Below, piece by piece: positions 1 through 6,487 of a stretch of 7,622 bases of DNA. The translations under genes were made by a program, and so were the position numbers. The number at the start of each line of letters is the position of its first letter. The stretch's first letter is position 1. Source of the stretch: Gammaproteobacteria bacterium (GTDB lineage: Bacteria > Pseudomonadota > Gammaproteobacteria > Pseudomonadales > Pseudomonadaceae); contig JAAZCO010000367.1 of assembly GCA_012513235.1 (NCBI GenBank), forward strand, positions 1 through 7,622. The letters are read 5' to 3'. Below the pieces are notes generated by a model. It saw only the letters and a program-made list of their open reading frames with translations, did no database searches and had not been told where the DNA came from.

Positions 1-280
1 AGGCCAGCTGAAACACCGGATCTTCACCCAGCAGCTGGGTGTCGCTCAGATCATCCCAGCCCTGAGCTTGCTGGATCATCAGTGTGCGCAGTTGACTGGT
101 CAGGCTGTGCCGCACTTTGGACGGGTCACGATGGTCCTGCAATTGCTGCCCAAGCTGCTCACACACACCGCTACGATCCATGACTTCCCGCAGCAAAAAA
201 GCGCCGCCATCACTGCTGGTTTTGCGACCACTGAGGCGTACAGAAACAGACGGGTTGCAGGTTGGTTTACAGGTTGGTAT
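1..280 (-). CDS. IS1380-family transposase, N-terminal fragment (partial, probable ATA start)
   Basis: This is a DDE transposase of the IS1380 (ISEcp1-like) group that catalyses movement of its own element. About 93 residues are visible before the gene leaves the window, so the catalytic residues are not seen. The family hallmark is the stretch SGRKTSSDGGAFLLRE followed by RDPSKVRHSL, typical of the N-terminal region of IS1380 transposases. No ATG, GTG or TTG lies in frame between the upstream stop codon and the conserved block. The best-placed start is an ATA codon (280-278) with AGGGGTGA seven bases upstream; it could be a mutated ATG or a rare true start. Just after the start the frame contains a near-perfect 12-bp tandem repeat giving PTCK/PTCN. 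Another minus-strand frame covers the same bases but lacks the conserved motif. I am confident of the family and unsure of the start and of whether the gene is functional. Confidence 0.75.
   Translation of the reverse strand, partial: MPTCKPTCNPSVSVRLSGRKTSSDGGAFLLREVMDRSGVCEQLGQQLQDHRDPSKVRHSLTSQLRTLMIQQAQGWDDLSDTQLLGEDPVFQLA
255..278. repeat. 12-bp tandem duplication at the transposase N-terminus
   Basis: TTGCAGGTTGGT (255-266) is followed directly by TTACAGGTTGGT (267-278), differing at one base. The unit is a multiple of three, so the reading frame of the transposase is kept and four residues are repeated. It lies right at the proposed start, where length differences are best tolerated. 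Confidence 0.6.
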
Positions 281-284
281 TGTT

Positions 285-292
285 TCACCCCT
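285..292 (-). promoter_or_regulatory. Ribosome binding site of the IS1380 transposase
   Basis: On the minus strand the bases read AGGGGTGA. The AGGGG core ends seven bases before an in-frame ATA codon, which is ideal spacing. This site is the reason for placing the transposase start at 280 despite the absence of a standard start codon. Confidence 0.5.
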
Positions 293-335
293 AGCGAGCG
301 GCCCTCTCTAATCAAGTTCTTGTCGGAACATATTG

Positions 336-341
336 ATTATA
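336..341 (-). promoter_or_regulatory. Possible -10 element for the IS1380 transposase
   Basis: The minus strand reads TATAAT here, about 55 bases upstream of the proposed transposase start. No convincing -35 hexamer is seen 16-18 bases further upstream, so the promoter is weakly supported. Confidence 0.3.
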
Positions 342-380
342 AAGGATAAACCGCTTGCCTTCTTTGTTTATGGACAAGTT

Positions 381-395
381 TCATGAATAAGGCGG
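381..395. repeat. Terminal inverted repeat, left copy (IS1380-type)
   Basis: TCATGAATAAGGCGG here is the exact reverse complement of 6758-6772. Read inward from the element's end it begins CCGCCTTATTC. It lies upstream of a minus-strand transposase, as the start-side end of that element would. The match stops at both sides (base 396 and base 380 differ from the other copy). Confidence 0.6.
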
Positions 396-499
396 GTTAA
401 CGGCTAGCAACGGAGTTACGACCCGATGTGCGGTGGTGCTATAGGTGAGCGTGTGCGTTGGTGGCGAGTGGTTTAATTGATTTAATACACTGTTATGTC

Positions 500-527
500 T
501 TGGTTAATGTGATAAATTTCATATATT
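500..527 (+). promoter_or_regulatory. Candidate sigma-70 promoter of the four-gene operon
   Basis: TTGGTT (500-505) and TATATT (522-527) form a -35/-10 pair with 16-base spacing, about 35 bases upstream of the first gene's start. The surrounding AT-richness makes chance matches likely, so this is only the best candidate in the region. No other promoter-like gap exists inside the operon, because all downstream genes overlap. Confidence 0.3.
508..523. promoter_or_regulatory. CRP/Vfr-like binding site candidate
   Basis: TGTGA-N6-TCATA matches the cyclic-AMP receptor protein consensus TGTGA-N6-TCACA at eight of ten defined positions. It sits within the spacer of the candidate promoter, a position that would fit repression better than activation. 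Family knowledge supports the motif; its use here is a guess. Confidence 0.22.
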
Positions 528-561
528 AAAAATTTTATTAAATTTAGTGGTGGCGTCTGTC

Positions 562-1932
562 ATGCCTTTGCAAATAGCGTTAATTTCTGATCAGCATCTT
601 GAATCTTGTCCCAGCCAATGGCGTCAGTTTAAAACTATTGCTGAGCTATTTAACGATACGACTGCAAACGTTGTTATTTTATCTTTAGCGCAGAATACCA
701 CTGAGCAGGCGTTAACACAGCTGCGCCAAGACCGTCGCTATCAGTTTTCGCTGATTTACACACTCAAGCCGCAGGCGAATCCCTTACCCCTTGCCGATGG
801 GCCGTTGCCTGCAGATAGTGCAATAATCGAAGAAAATCACGCAAAGTTGATGCAGCGTCTGAGCAGCTTTAATCGTGGGCGTCATCCAGAGCGGCTTGAA
901 GAATGCGTAATGGCATGGTTGTGGACTCGCCCTGGGGCGAAGATCAGCGCGCAACGTGATAGCAAATTAGCAAATGTTTATTTCTACCCTTTGATTCGTG
1001 TTTTTGCCAATAATGAGTCAGTGAATGAACAGCTGTGGTTACGTTTGCTAGCAGAGCAAGGTTTATTGGCCAGTACGGATTTGGTTGATCGCATTAGACT
1101 CTGTGCCAGTTGTAATTCTTCGCGGCTCAACTATGTTGATGTGTGCCCGCAATGCAAAGAGTTGGATATTGCTAAAGAGCCTGCATTGCACTGTTTTACA
1201 TGTGGTCACGTAGCTCCGCAGGAAAGCTTTTTAAAAGATGGTTTGATGATGTGTCCAAACTGCCTAACGCGTCTGCGGCATATTGGCAGTGATTATGATC
1301 GACCATTAGAAAATCAAAGTTGCCGAGCCTGCCGAACATCGTTTATTGATGCAGAGGTGCTTGTACGTTGCCTTGACTGTGATCATGCCCAGAGCCCTGA
1401 TGAATTGCGTGTGCGAGAAATACGCAACTATACAATGACTGAGAAAGCGCGCTTGCGGTGTCGGCAGGGCCTCACTGAAGATATCTCCCGCGAGTATTTT
1501 GGTCGTTTAAATCTGATTGGTTTAAACGACTTTACGTATTTACTAGATTGGCAACTGCAACAAGCTAGACGTTATTCTAATTTTCCTGAATGCTCGCTAA
1601 TAGCGCTACAGTTTTATGGCTTAGAAAACGCATTAATGACTCCTGAAGGTCAAGCCGCGTTAGATAATTTAGTTGAGCGCATTAAAGAAATGATACGAGA
1701 TACTGATCGCTGCAGTCGTGTCAGAGAAGATCAGCTATGGTTTTTACTGCCTCACACTGATTATGCAGGTGCCAAAATACTTGGCCAGCGTTTGGCAGAC
1801 TTGTTGCTGTTACTTGAGCATGATGATAACGGCGTGAGCGCCAAAGTTGCTGTTTTTACGCTGCCGGGTGGCCTATTAGACGAAGAAAATGCTGTCTTAT
1901 TAATGGGCAGGTTGGCAAGTGAGGTTGGCTAG
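562..1932 (+). CDS. TackOD1-like metal-binding protein with degenerate GGDEF domain (probable c-di-GMP receptor)
   Basis: Cytoplasmic protein of 456 residues with no signal peptide or membrane segment. Residues 1-175 look like an alpha/beta fold, perhaps a degenerate receiver. Residues 181-273 carry six CxxC pairs (C181/184, 195/198, 211/214, 231/234, 254/257, 270/273), enough for two or three zinc ribbons; the arrangement recalls the TackOD1 output domain. Residues 320-455 resemble a GGDEF domain, but the signature is REDQL (388-392), so cyclase activity is very unlikely. An RxxD motif (R379, D382) lies exactly five residues before it, as in the c-di-GMP inhibitory site of PleD. By analogy with PelD, I infer a c-di-GMP sensor controlling the glycosyltransferase next door, whose GTG start overlaps this stop by one base. 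Start choice: ATG 562 has a weak GGTGG upstream; an in-frame GTG at 547 (461 residues) is the alternative and has no visible ribosome binding site. Confidence 0.7.
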   Translation: MPLQIALISDQHLESCPSQWRQFKTIAELFNDTTANVVILSLAQNTTEQALTQLRQDRRYQFSLIYTLKPQANPLPLADGPLPADSAIIEENHAKLMQRLSSFNRGRHPERLEECVMAWLWTRPGAKISAQRDSKLANVYFYPLIRVFANNESVNEQLWLRLLAEQGLLASTDLVDRIRLCASCNSSRLNYVDVCPQCKELDIAKEPALHCFTCGHVAPQESFLKDGLMMCPNCLTRLRHIGSDYDRPLENQSCRACRTSFIDAEVLVRCLDCDHAQSPDELRVREIRNYTMTEKARLRCRQGLTEDISREYFGRLNLIGLNDFTYLLDWQLQQARRYSNFPECSLIALQFYGLENALMTPEGQAALDNLVERIKEMIRDTDRCSRVREDQLWFLLPHTDYAGAKILGQRLADLLLLLEHDDNGVSAKVAVFTLPGGLLDEENAVLLMGRLASEVG

Positions 1933-3263
1933 TGTTTGATGCATTATTCCTCCTGTCAGAGGATGTCACAACCATATTTGCTGGCTACAACAGTATCACT
2001 TCATTGTTGTTATTGTTATTTACCTTTTTTTTGCTGATTGAGCTGCCCATGAATGCGTTAGTGCTGGCGGGCGTGCTGCGTTGGTTCTTAAAAAAGCTTG
2101 AGCGCGTACCGGTTAACAGCCTCTATAGGCCAAGGGTGTCATGCATTATTACCTGTTACAGCGAAGGGCGTGATGTGTTACTGACCTTGCAAACGCTCTG
2201 TGAGCAAGTATATCCAGGTGAAATTGAACTGATTCCAGTGGTGGATGGTGCGTCACAAAACCATGAGACTCTCAGAGTGATTCGTGAGTTTAAGATTGAT
2301 CGCAGCCTTTACCCCAATCGTGTGTTACGCGCAGTCGCTAAATGGCAACGCGGTGGCCGTGTGTCTTCCTTAAACGCTGGGTTGGCGCAAGCCAGTGGCG
2401 AAATTGTGTTGGCTTTAGATGGTGATACTTCATTTGATAACAATACGATCAGTGCTTTAGTTCGGCATTTTGCCGACCCTAATGTGCCGGCTGTATCGGG
2501 TAGTCTACGGGTGCGCAATGCAACAACATCATGGGTGACACGTATTCAAGAACTTGAGTATTTTTTGTCGATACACACCAGCAAAACAGGCTTGTCTGAA
2601 TGGAATACGGTCAATAATATTTCTGGCGCTTTTGGTGCTTTTCGTAAAGACTTTTTACAGCATATTGGTGGTTGGGATACTCATACTGCTGAAGATTTGG
2701 ATCTCACGCTACGGATCAAAAGTTATTTTGGTCGACAGCCTTACCGTATTCCGTTTGAGCCTGAAGCGATTGGCCATACTGACGCGCCAAGCACTTTGCG
2801 CGATTTTTTCCTGCAAAGGTTGCGCTGGGATGGCGATTTATTCTTTTTATATATCCGCAAGCATTCACACAGCATCACGCCACGGTTATTAGGCTGGCGC
2901 AATTTTTTAATGACGGTGTTGGCCGGTTTTTTCTTTCAGCTGGTCCTGCCTTTTATGATCGTTATTTATACCTTAAGCATGCTGATTTTGTTGCCCGTGC
3001 CAATCTTACTGTCGCTGGGTGCGCTGATTTATTTGGTCTACTTGTTGATGACGTTGGTGTTGTATTTTACCGGCTTGGTATTGATTTCTGAGCGGCCCAA
3101 ACAAGACCTGCGCCTGCTGCTGGTTGTACCTATTTTCCCACTATTTATGTTTGCTCTACGTTGCTGGGGTGTTGTTTGTGTATTAAACGAAGTAGTGCGC
3201 CGCGGCCATGAAGAAACTGGAATGGCGCCTTGGTGGGTGCTGAAAAAAGGTAAGAGATTCTGA
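1932..3263 (+). CDS. Membrane-bound processive family 2 glycosyltransferase (polysaccharide synthase)
   Basis: Inner-membrane enzyme of 443 residues that should polymerise a nucleotide-sugar in the cytoplasm and pass the chain through the membrane, like Alg8, PgaC or BcsA. Segment order: one N-terminal hydrophobic region (about 21-50), the GT-A catalytic domain (about 68-300), then about three or four hydrophobic segments (about 324-420). All key motifs are visible: VVDG with D105, ALDGDTS with D163/D165 (metal-binding DxD), TAEDLDL with E254/D255 (catalytic base region), and QRLRW at 295-299, the Q(Q/R)xRW motif of processive synthases. The residues after RW are DGD. No PilZ domain is present, so c-di-GMP sensing must come from a partner, most simply the upstream protein. 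The start is GTG 1932 in the overlap TAGTG, with GAGG (1921-1924) seven bases upstream. The sugar substrate cannot be read from the sequence. Confidence 0.88.
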   Translation: MFDALFLLSEDVTTIFAGYNSITSLLLLLFTFFLLIELPMNALVLAGVLRWFLKKLERVPVNSLYRPRVSCIITCYSEGRDVLLTLQTLCEQVYPGEIELIPVVDGASQNHETLRVIREFKIDRSLYPNRVLRAVAKWQRGGRVSSLNAGLAQASGEIVLALDGDTSFDNNTISALVRHFADPNVPAVSGSLRVRNATTSWVTRIQELEYFLSIHTSKTGLSEWNTVNNISGAFGAFRKDFLQHIGGWDTHTAEDLDLTLRIKSYFGRQPYRIPFEPEAIGHTDAPSTLRDFFLQRLRWDGDLFFLYIRKHSHSITPRLLGWRNFLMTVLAGFFFQLVLPFMIVIYTLSMLILLPVPILLSLGALIYLVYLLMTLVLYFTGLVLISERPKQDLRLLLVVPIFPLFMFALRCWGVVCVLNEVVRRGHEETGMAPWWVLKKGKRF

Positions 3264-5401
3264 TGAAAAGTATAAGACAGCGACTCAGTGTTTGGTTATG
3301 TGGTGGCTGTCTGTTGCTGACGGCACAGACCTCAATGGCGACAACCGTCACTTTGCAGTCTCTAGTGCAGCAGATGCAGGATAGCCCTGCAACAACTGCC
3401 ACACGTTATGATGAAGAGCAAAAAAGCGCCGAGCTGAGTCAGCGCTTGGAAGCAACCCGTTGGAGTCTATTTGGTGGTGCTGATAGCGGGCGCTATCGTG
3501 ATTTAGAAGAAGGCGGGCTGCAGAAATACACCGGTTATGGTGCACAGTTAGGCCTACGTTATCCTTTATTGGGCACTCTACAGAAACGCCATGCTGAAGT
3601 GGTCGATGCGAAAATAGCAAAAGGACAAGCGAGTTATTCCGTGGCTTTAGCCCGCGCCGAACAACAGCAGCAATTACGGCAAACCTATATCGATTGGTGG
3701 CAGCAAGAAGCCATTACTCAATGGTGTTCTCGCTATCAAGCCTTCGCTGCTACTGAGCAAGCTCTGGTTGCACAACGTGCCGAGCAACAACAATTACGTC
3801 TGTCAGAAAAGCTATGGGTCGAGCAGCGCTGGCAGCGTTTTACACCTTTATGCAGCAGTGTTGCCGCACAAAAGGCGCGTCTACACAAACAGTTGGCATA
3901 CTTTTATGGCAAGCCTATTGCGCATAGCGCGCGTCCGCTGGCCGAGTCGTTACCCATGCAGCTCAGTGCTGTTGAGCAGTGGTTACCCATTATTGAGCAG
4001 CATCCAGCTTTGCAGATACAGCGCACCGCTGAACATGAACTGCAAGCAGTGGCCGGCAGTCGTTGGAGTGATCGAGTTGATGCAAATTTTACCATTAGCC
4101 AGCGCTATGATAATCACTCGGGAATTAGTGGCAGTGGTGGTGGTACTGTAGCGGCGATTAATTTTGAAATACCTTTGGATAGTTTGACCCGGGTAAAGCG
4201 CGCAAACCCAGCCGCTGCTCGTTATATTGCGGCGCAATACCGCGCTGAAGATACCAAACAACTCCTCTTGCAAACGCTAGAGCAGACATTGCTGACTTAT
4301 CAGCAGCGATTGGATCAACTGCTTGAGCGTCGGCAGCGCGTGCAACACATGCAGCAGTTGCTGTTGGAGCGACAGGCTCGCCAGTCTATCGATTCTGAAG
4401 GTGGCTTTATGCAGGTGCGTCAAGCCCTGATTGAGTTAGCTGAAGTTGATTTAGAGGCAATCAATGACTGGCATGCTGCTTGGTCGGTATTTGCCCAGCT
4501 TCAGGTGCTTACTGATAATATGCCGTTGCTGCACTCAAACGCGCTGTTGCACTGGTCAAGTATGCAGTCAGCTAACTCTGAATCGAGTAGCCCTCAGCCG
4601 CTCTTTATGCACCAGCCTCAACAAACTTGGACTACCGCCACTTATGTATGGGACAGCACAGCGTTACTGACACCAGAACAACGAGAACAGCAGATTGAGC
4701 GGCTTGTCAGCGCAGGTTTCAATCGGGTGTATCTTGGCTTTAATGCAACTCAGGTGGCTCAATTAGAGGCGCTTACTCCGCAAATCAGAGTGCTGATCGC
4801 CGAGCTTAAGCAACGTGGCTTGGCAGTGGATCTGTTGTTAGGTGATCCTGATTGGCTACGACCTGAACAGCGCAATGGCATGCTGCAATTAATTGATAAG
4901 TTTGCAACATTGCCTTTTGATCATTTACACCTTGATTTAGAAGTTGAGCAGTTGGGATGGCCGGTGCCTGAAGCACGTTTAAAAGACTGGCTCGATACCT
5001 TGGCAGTCGCATCACAGCGTAGCGTATGGCCGGTCAGTATTGTGAGCCACCATCGCTGGTTTGCGCCGCAGCAGTTAAACGCTAAAACCTGCATTCCTTG
5101 CGCTTTGCCAGCGCTGAATATTTCTAGCGTGACACTGATGTTATACAGCACAGCTCAACAATCAGTCAGCACGCGCATTGCGGCTATACTATCGGCATGG
5201 CCTAAACTGCAGTTTCAACTGGCACAAAGTGTGGAAGCGCAACTGCCCGTGCAAAATAGCTGGCGCGGAAGAAGTGCTGCTGATTTACAAGCACTCAACA
5301 CCTATTTCTATAATCAGTTACATAGCCAAGGTTTGCAGGGTATCGCTTGGCAGAATTGGGCACAGTATCCTCAACCCGTTATCGAGAAGCAGCCGCTATG
5401 A
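3263..5401 (+). CDS. TolC-family outer-membrane channel fused to a C-terminal glycoside-hydrolase-like TIM barrel
   Basis: Secreted protein of 712 residues, far longer than the usual 430-480 of TolC proteins. Residues 1-26 form a Sec signal peptide with probable cleavage after SMA. Residues 28-415 are TolC-like: two repeated halves with Q/A/L-rich long helices and strand regions, including LRYPLL (98-103) and FEIPLDSLTR (301-310), the place of the usual PLF motif. A Ser/Gln-rich linker (about 430-456) leads to a second domain (458-705) with alternating strands and helices. Its FDHLHLDLE (552-560) fits the GH18 beta-4 motif DxxDxDxE with H556 for the middle Asp, leaving D553, D558 and E560; LMLYS (625-629) and GIAWQNW (693-699) resemble later barrel strands. 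TolC C-termini are periplasmic, so the barrel should act on polymer there, like BcsZ, AlgL, PelA or PgaB. C610/C613 could form a disulfide. ATG 3263 overlaps the preceding stop (TGATG) and has AAGAG six bases upstream. Confidence 0.82.
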   Translation: MKSIRQRLSVWLCGGCLLLTAQTSMATTVTLQSLVQQMQDSPATTATRYDEEQKSAELSQRLEATRWSLFGGADSGRYRDLEEGGLQKYTGYGAQLGLRYPLLGTLQKRHAEVVDAKIAKGQASYSVALARAEQQQQLRQTYIDWWQQEAITQWCSRYQAFAATEQALVAQRAEQQQLRLSEKLWVEQRWQRFTPLCSSVAAQKARLHKQLAYFYGKPIAHSARPLAESLPMQLSAVEQWLPIIEQHPALQIQRTAEHELQAVAGSRWSDRVDANFTISQRYDNHSGISGSGGGTVAAINFEIPLDSLTRVKRANPAAARYIAAQYRAEDTKQLLLQTLEQTLLTYQQRLDQLLERRQRVQHMQQLLLERQARQSIDSEGGFMQVRQALIELAEVDLEAINDWHAAWSVFAQLQVLTDNMPLLHSNALLHWSSMQSANSESSSPQPLFMHQPQQTWTTATYVWDSTALLTPEQREQQIERLVSAGFNRVYLGFNATQVAQLEALTPQIRVLIAELKQRGLAVDLLLGDPDWLRPEQRNGMLQLIDKFATLPFDHLHLDLEVEQLGWPVPEARLKDWLDTLAVASQRSVWPVSIVSHHRWFAPQQLNAKTCIPCALPALNISSVTLMLYSTAQQSVSTRIAAILSAWPKLQFQLAQSVEAQLPVQNSWRGRSAADLQALNTYFYNQLHSQGLQGIAWQNWAQYPQPVIEKQPL
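4634..5377 (+). other. Putative periplasmic glycoside-hydrolase domain (part of the TolC fusion)
   Basis: Residues 458-705 of the preceding protein. Hydrophobic strands recur at barrel-like intervals: RVYLGF, VDLLLG, HLHLDLE, VSIVSH, VTLMLYS, FQLAQS and GIAWQNW. The candidate acid residue is E560 (codon 4940-4942). The resemblance to GH18 and related barrels is by motif only; another barrel family, or an inactive carbohydrate-binding derivative, is possible. There is no frameshift or stop between this domain and the TolC part, so the fusion is seen directly in the sequence. Confidence 0.55.
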
Positions 5402-6417
5402 AAGTTCGTTTTACCAGTAATAAAGAGCGTCAACCTACGGTTGATAATGGGATTAAAGTGATTTATGCGCCGGGTAAGCGTATCGCTTTTCGCTTGCGTT
5501 GGTATCTTATTTTGCTGCTCGTGGCCAGTCCGGTTTTATGGTTCGCTGGCAATATGCTGAGCGCATTTATCGTGCTGGATGCGCCGGCACGGATTATTCA
5601 GCCGCTCACTGAAGTTCGAGCATTGGAGAGCGGGGTGGTGGTTGATTTGCCTGTTGAGGTCGGTGCCTCAGTCGCCGCAGGCGAGTTGTTGATGGCTTTG
5701 GAAAATACTGCGCTATTAGCGCAACAGCAGGCTATTAGCGATACCTTAAGTAGTGTTCCAGTGGCCAGTTCAGCCGTCACCGCGCAACAAGACATTTTAC
5801 AACAACAACTCAATGCAGCACGACAGCGTACTCAAGAGTTACAGCGACTGGTACGCCAGGGCGCTGCCACGCGTGCAGAGCTCACTCAGAGTCTTGAGTT
5901 ATTAAGCAGGCATCAAGCCGCTTTAGTTGACTTTCAGCGCAGCCTTGAGCCTTCTCGCGAACAGCAACTGTATTTACAGCGTAATCAAGGTGAACTGCAA
6001 GCATTGAGCAAACGCATCGAGCGCTTACAGGTTCGTGCGCCTAGCGATGCGCGGGTTAGAAACATACTTGTTACTGAGGGTGAAGTGGTTGCTCCGGGTA
6101 CAGCCTTGCTACAATTGCAGGCTGATCGGCCATTTGAAGTGCAGGTCTTTCTTGATGCAAAACATCGACAGCTGGCGCAACCCGGACAGCGCTTAAAGCT
6201 GCAGTTTCCTGATGGGTCTTGGCATGATGCAATGGTCAGTGCCGAACCATCGTTGGTCGCTCGCTTACCGACGGAGATACGTTCCCCCTTTATGACCAGC
6301 CCAGTAGGCTTGCTATTAGCCGTAGAAACCTTGGAGCCATTACCCAAAGCTTGGCAATTGGATAATCTACCGCTGCAAGCACGTTTTCCTAATAAACTGC
6401 AACGTTGGTTGCAGTAG
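5398..6417 (+). CDS. HlyD-family periplasmic adaptor (membrane fusion protein)
   Basis: Protein of 339 residues that should bridge the inner-membrane synthase and the TolC-type channel. Order: a basic cytoplasmic N-terminus (1-34), one transmembrane helix (about 35-60), the first half of a biotinyl-lipoyl domain (65-100, with ALESGVVVDLPVEVG), an alpha-helical hairpin (about 125-212), the second lipoyl half (about 210-242, RVRNILVTEGEVVAPGT) and a beta-barrel region (245-335). The hairpin turn RQGAATRAEL (153-162) resembles the tip that contacts TolC in HlyD/MacA-type adaptors. Unlike Alg44 it has no PilZ domain. No ABC ATPase or RND/MFS permease is in the operon, so the glycosyltransferase is the most likely inner-membrane partner. 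ATG 5398 overlaps the previous stop as ATGA, a sign of translational coupling, with GAGAAG eight bases upstream. An in-frame TTG at 5347 is rejected because it would overlap the upstream gene by 55 bases. Confidence 0.85.
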   Translation: MKVRFTSNKERQPTVDNGIKVIYAPGKRIAFRLRWYLILLLVASPVLWFAGNMLSAFIVLDAPARIIQPLTEVRALESGVVVDLPVEVGASVAAGELLMALENTALLAQQQAISDTLSSVPVASSAVTAQQDILQQQLNAARQRTQELQRLVRQGAATRAELTQSLELLSRHQAALVDFQRSLEPSREQQLYLQRNQGELQALSKRIERLQVRAPSDARVRNILVTEGEVVAPGTALLQLQADRPFEVQVFLDAKHRQLAQPGQRLKLQFPDGSWHDAMVSAEPSLVARLPTEIRSPFMTSPVGLLLAVETLEPLPKAWQLDNLPLQARFPNKLQRWLQ

Positions 6418-6422
6418 CGCCG

Positions 6423-6446
6423 TTCTAGCATGTAAAAATGCTAGAA
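6423..6446 (+). terminator. Hairpin just after the operon
   Basis: TTCTAGCAT, loop GTAAAA, ATGCTAGAA form a perfect 9-bp stem starting five bases after the adaptor stop codon. No run of T follows, so it is not a standard intrinsic terminator; it may stabilise the 3' end of the mRNA or act with the next hairpin. Confidence 0.45.
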
Positions 6447-6456
6447 GATTTAAGAG

Positions 6457-6474
6457 TGATCAAGGTATTGATCA
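6457..6474. repeat. Second perfect hairpin downstream of the operon
   Basis: TGATCAA, loop GGTA, TTGATCA form a 7-bp perfect stem ten bases after the first hairpin. It also contains two TGATCA palindromes. It is not followed directly by a T run; an A7/T5 tract lies 14 bases further on. Confidence 0.4.
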
Positions 6475-6487
6475 GGGTGTACAGATT

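Larger units (their letters stand above)
1..395 (-). mobile_element. IS1380-family insertion sequence, 5' portion, runs off the left edge
   Basis: The minus strand encodes the N-terminus of an IS1380-type transposase (1-280). Upstream of it, a 15-bp sequence at 381-395 has an exact inverted copy at 6758-6772, which I read as the element's terminal inverted repeat. Between the two lie a TATAAT hexamer (336-341) and a Shine-Dalgarno sequence (285-292), as expected for the transposase leader. The family assignment rests on the protein; the exact terminus (395 or 396) is inferred. The rest of the element lies outside the window. Confidence 0.65.
396..546. other. Intergenic region between the IS end and the operon
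   Basis: No convincing gene is seen here. The first half (396-470) is fairly GC-rich; the second half (471-546) is strongly AT-rich and contains the probable operon promoter and a CRP/Vfr-like palindrome. The change in composition suggests that the operon's native upstream region begins at about 470, but this is an inference. Confidence 0.5.

Noticed and set aside
68..349. Plus-strand 93-codon open frame at the left edge
   Set aside because: It overlaps the minus-strand IS1380 transposase, which carries clear family motifs; the plus-strand frame is a shadow with no recognisable features.
391..470. Integron attC-like site (GTTAACGG and AACGGAGTTACGACC)
   Set aside because: Core-like fragments occur, but I could not find the paired R and L boxes with the imperfect palindrome that defines attC; the stretch is better explained as DNA next to an IS end.
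562..1932. Active diguanylate cyclase
   Set aside because: The GGDEF signature is replaced by REDQL, removing the glycines and acidic residue needed for GTP and metal binding.
2554..2892. Plus-strand 112-codon frame inside the glycosyltransferase gene
   Set aside because: It is a frame-shifted reading of the catalytic region; the motifs of the glycosyltransferase continue unbroken through it in the main frame.
5985..6431. Minus-strand 148-codon open frame opposite the adaptor gene
   Set aside because: The product is rich in Cys, Ser and Arg without domain character, and it lies fully antisense to the well-supported HlyD adaptor.
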